A stretch of 64,000 nt of DNA, from positions 18,396 to 82,395 of the forward strand of contig CAYSED010000001.1 in assembly GCA_964429935.1 (NCBI GenBank), read 5' to 3'. Both the position numbers and the translations under genes were made by a program. Source of the stretch: CALLCD01 sp964429935 (GTDB taxonomy: Bacteria > Pseudomonadota > Alphaproteobacteria > Caulobacterales > Hyphomonadaceae). Shown here in pieces: positions 61,623 through 64,000 of the stretch (position 1 is the first letter of the stretch; the number at the start of each line of letters is the position of its first letter). Under the pieces are notes generated by a model. The model was not told where the DNA came from and did no database searches. It worked only from the letters and a program-made list of their open reading frames with translations.

Positions 61623-62426
61623 TCATGCCCCCGCGAGGTGGGGCGGCAGCCAGGGCATCAGCCTTGTCGCCGCCCAAAAAACCACGCAGGCTGTGCCGAA
61701 CCCGTCGAGCCGGTCCATAACGCCGCCATGGCCCGGGAGAAAGCCGCTCGTGTCCTTGACGCCGTGCTGTCGCTTGACCTGAGATTCAAACAGGTCGCCA
61801 ACCTGCGCCGCCAGGGAAACGGCGACGCCGACAAGTGCCCAGATAACAGGCGACCCGCCGATCAGCAGTGCATAGGCCATGCCCGCGAGGCCCGATCCGA
61901 CCACAGCCCCTATCGCGCCGGACCATGTCTTGTTCGGACTGTCCCTTGGGGCGAGCAGCGGGCCGCGGAACCGCCGACCGACAAAATAGGCTGCAGAGTC
62001 CGAACTCCAGCTCAGCAGCATGACGCCCATGGCGAGCGCGAGGCCAGCATCAGGATTTGCCCTTATGGCCTGAAGCGCGAGCGGCAGGCCCCCGCAATAC
62101 AGCGTTCCGAGAAGGATCGTGCGCGGCAGTTCCTTTCGCGGCTCTAGCAGCATCGCGGCCGCGCCGGCTCCGACGAGCGTCAAGAGAGCCCATCGGGCAT
62201 CGGCGAGCATGAGCATGTTGGCGAGGCCCGCGCCAGCCATCATGGCCGGCGCCGTCCTCGCCTCCGCCATCCGAGCCCACTCAAAAGCCATCAGGACAGC
62301 GCAAGCGCTGGCGATCAGGGCGATGGCGACGCCGCCCAGCCAGACGCAGAGAAGCGCGAGGGGGATGAGCACCGACGCAGACGCCAGTCGCAGCCCAAGT
62401 TCGCGGCTCAGCTTGAGATCCTGCAT
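61623..62426 (-). CDS. cdsA: phosphatidate cytidylyltransferase
   Basis: A 267-residue integral membrane enzyme that makes CDP-diacylglycerol. Several membrane segments span the N-terminal two thirds. The family signature near the C-terminus reads SAAYFVGRRFRGPLLAPRDSPNKTWSGAIGA ... VGDLFESQVKRQHGVKDTSGFLPGHGGVMDRLDG. Confidence 0.95.
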   Translation of the reverse strand: MQDLKLSRELGLRLASASVLIPLALLCVWLGGVAIALIASACAVLMAFEWARMAEARTAPAMMAGAGLANMLMLADARWALLTLVGAGAAAMLLEPRKELPRTILLGTLYCGGLPLALQAIRANPDAGLALAMGVMLLSWSSDSAAYFVGRRFRGPLLAPRDSPNKTWSGAIGAVVGSGLAGMAYALLIGGSPVIWALVGVAVSLAAQVGDLFESQVKRQHGVKDTSGFLPGHGGVMDRLDGFGTACVVFWAATRLMPWLPPHLAGA

Positions 62427-62438
62427 CGCCGCTTCCGC

Positions 62439-63203
62439 TTATGCGGCTCCCAGGCCGATGGCGCCGAAGCGCCGCTCCCGCCGCTGATAGGCGGCAACGG
62501 CGGCCTCAAGGTGCGACCGGTCGAAATCCGGCCAAAGCACGTCCATGACCTCGATCTCGGAATAGGCGATCTGCCAGAGCAGGAAATTGCTTACCCGCAT
62601 TTCCCCGCTCGTCCGTATCAGGAGATCGGGGTCGGGAAGCTCGGCAGTGTCGAGCAGCGACCCGATGACATCATGACCGATGGCATCCGGGGCAAGTTCT
62701 CCGGAAGCCACCCGCCCGGCAAGGCGGCGCATGGCGCGCACGAGTTCGTCGCGGCCGCCATAATTGAAGGCGATGGTCAGGTGCGCCCGCGAGTTGCCAC
62801 GGGTTTGCCCTTCGGCACGCTCGATCAGGTCGGCAATGTCATCCGGAACGCCGGCACGGTCACCGATCACCCGGATGCGCACACCCTCGGCCGTGAGCCG
62901 GTCGAGGTCCCGCCTGACATAGGCGCGAAGCAGGCCGAACAGGACATCAACCTCGGCAACCGGGCGGCGCCAGTTTTCTGTCGAGAACGAAAAAACGGTC
63001 AGATATTCGATGCCGAGGTCGCGCGCGCCCTCGACCGTGCGGCGGAGCGCCTCGACGCCACGCTCGTGTCCTGCCGTACGCGGCAGCCCCCGCGCTTTTG
63101 CCCACCGTCCATTGCCATCCATGATGATCGCAACGTGGCGGGGAACGGCGCGGGACGCGTCCATCGGACGGGCGGCCCCGGAAATGGGGGCGGACGCGCT
63201 CAA
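62439..63203 (-). CDS. uppS: isoprenyl transferase / undecaprenyl diphosphate synthase
   Basis: A 254-residue cis-prenyltransferase. It has HVAIIMDGNGRWAKARGLPRTAGHERGVEALR (catalytic Asp29), TVFSFSTENWRRP, and the C-terminal PDLLIRTSGEMRVSNFLLWQIAYSE region. It produces the lipid carrier for peptidoglycan. Start 63203 is supported by the ATGA overlap with frr. Confidence 0.96.
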   Translation of the reverse strand: MSASAPISGAARPMDASRAVPRHVAIIMDGNGRWAKARGLPRTAGHERGVEALRRTVEGARDLGIEYLTVFSFSTENWRRPVAEVDVLFGLLRAYVRRDLDRLTAEGVRIRVIGDRAGVPDDIADLIERAEGQTRGNSRAHLTIAFNYGGRDELVRAMRRLAGRVASGELAPDAIGHDVIGSLLDTAELPDPDLLIRTSGEMRVSNFLLWQIAYSEIEVMDVLWPDFDRSHLEAAVAAYQRRERRFGAIGLGAA

Positions 63204-63757
63204 ACCTGCATGATCTCCGCTTCCTTGGCCTTCAGGGCCTCGTCGATGCGGGCGATATACCTGTCCGTGAGCTTCTGGACGTCGCCCTCCAGCGACTTCT
63301 GTTCGTCCTGGCTGATCTTGCCGTCCTTTTCCATCTTCTTCAGGCTGTCCATGCCGTCGCGCCGCACATTCCGGACCGCCACGCGGGCAGCCTCCGCGTA
63401 GCGCCCGGCCACCTTGGTCAGCTCGGTACGGCGCTCTTCGTTGAGCGCCGGGATCGGGATGCGAAGGTTCGTGCCGTCAACGATCGGGTTGAGCCCGAGA
63501 CCGGCTTCCCGGATGGCCCGGTCCGCGGCCCCGACGAGCTGCTTGTCCCAGATATTGACGCTCAGCATGCGCGACTCCGGCACAGAGACGGAGCCGACCT
63601 GGTTCAGCGGAACGGACGAGCCATAGGCCGGGACCTGGACCGCATCGAGGAGATTGACGGACGCCCGGCCGGTCCGCAGGCCGGAAAACTCGGTCGACAG
63701 GGCGTTCAGGGCTCCCTCCATCCGCTTTGTCAGGTCTTTTTCGCTGTAGGTCATCAT
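63200..63757 (-). CDS. frr: ribosome recycling factor
   Basis: A 185-residue RRF with the family pattern: DLTKRMEGALNALSTEFSGLRTGRASVNLLDAVQVPAYGSSVPLNQVGSVSVPESRMLSVNIWDK, then the helical VRNVRRDGMDSLKKMEKDGKISQDEQKSLEGDVQKLTDRYI. The first of two tandem ATGs (63757) is used because GAGG lies at better spacing. It follows pyrH by 7 bases. Confidence 0.96.
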   Translation of the reverse strand: MMTYSEKDLTKRMEGALNALSTEFSGLRTGRASVNLLDAVQVPAYGSSVPLNQVGSVSVPESRMLSVNIWDKQLVGAADRAIREAGLGLNPIVDGTNLRIPIPALNEERRTELTKVAGRYAEAARVAVRNVRRDGMDSLKKMEKDGKISQDEQKSLEGDVQKLTDRYIARIDEALKAKEAEIMQV

Positions 63758-63764
63758 GTCTGCC

Positions 63765-64000
63765 TCACTGGCTTGAAATCGTCGTGAAGGTGCCCCGCCC
63801 GTGCAGGACATCCTGCAGCGCCCCTCTCTGGTGCAGGGAAAAGACCACGATCGGAATATTGCTGTCACGCATCAGGCTGACGGCGGACGGATCCATGACC
63901 TTCAGATTGTCTGCGAGCACCTGCTGGAAGGGCAACTGGTCGAACCGGGTGGCCGTCGGGTCCGTCTTGGGGTCGGCCGTGTAGACGCCATCGACCTGCG
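63765..64000 (-). CDS. pyrH: UMP kinase (3' end only; gene runs off the window)
   Basis: The last 77 codons before the stop at 63765-63767 encode QVDGVYTADPKTDPTATRF ... VMDPSAVSLMRDSNIPIVVFSLHQRGALQDVLHGRGTFTTI, the characteristic C-terminus of the amino-acid-kinase-fold UMP kinase. The start lies beyond base 64000. pyrH-frr-uppS-cdsA is a conserved order. Confidence 0.95.
   Translation of the reverse strand, partial: QVDGVYTADPKTDPTATRFDQLPFQQVLADNLKVMDPSAVSLMRDSNIPIVVFSLHQRGALQDVLHGRGTFTTISSQ

Overview
The window is a GC-rich chromosomal segment of an alphaproteobacterium. The gene content fits the Caulobacterales/Hyphomonadaceae/Parvularculaceae side of the class: a HisZ-HisG pair, an rlpA-dac-tmk-holB-tatD-MBL string, lpxI instead of lpxH, a two-receiver protein with a degenerate GGDEF domain resembling PopA, and a suf cluster with sufT. 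The placement is an inference from gene content and order. No rRNA, CRISPR array, transposase or prophage gene was seen. Two runs of 10 N are assembly gaps, and each breaks a coding sequence.

Layout. 1-5.2 kb: the end of hisZ, hisG, a candidate small RNA, then argD-GNAT-argF-hslO. 5.2-18.6 kb is accessory metabolism: a patatin/outer-membrane-barrel protein, enoyl-CoA hydratase, aldehyde dehydrogenase, a large DUF305/LVIVD secreted protein, an FAD monooxygenase, an NTF2-like protein, and a tight four-gene operon (DUF1214, sulfotransferase, two SDRs). 18.7-22.8 kb: dnaX-ybaB-recR facing the PopA-like gene. 22.9-26 kb: CoA-transferase/racemase, histidine phosphatase, a BLUF photoreceptor, a GFA-family protein and tRNA-Ser(UGA). 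26.3-31.6 kb: the cell-wall/DNA-metabolism operon. 31.6 kb: a dif-like XerCD site. 31.9-42.5 kb: M16 and M48 lipoprotein peptidases, an AstE-like deacylase, MgtE, a DUF3604 protein and a tetR-plsC pair. 42.7-51.2 kb: a small secreted protein and the Fe-S assembly genes sufA, sufT, sufS, sufD, sufC, iscS-like and sufB. 51.2-52.1 kb: a lower-GC island with two small lipoproteins. 52.2-64 kb: the envelope operon pyrH-frr-uppS-cdsA-dxr-rseP-bamA-ompH-lpxD-lpxA-lpxI-lpxB, transcribed right to left.

The most informative large-scale feature is a switch in gene direction at about 31.6 kb. About 22 of 30 protein genes before it are on the + strand, and 26 of 31 after it are on the - strand. The switch coincides with a 28-bp dif-like sequence, so the window probably spans the replication terminus. 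Other notable features are a suf operon apparently split by a local inversion of about 3.6 kb whose right end abuts the lower-GC island, two related hairpin elements upstream of two lipoprotein metallopeptidases, a PopA-like gene with a retained I-site-like motif but no GGDEF signature, and a candidate small RNA after hisG.
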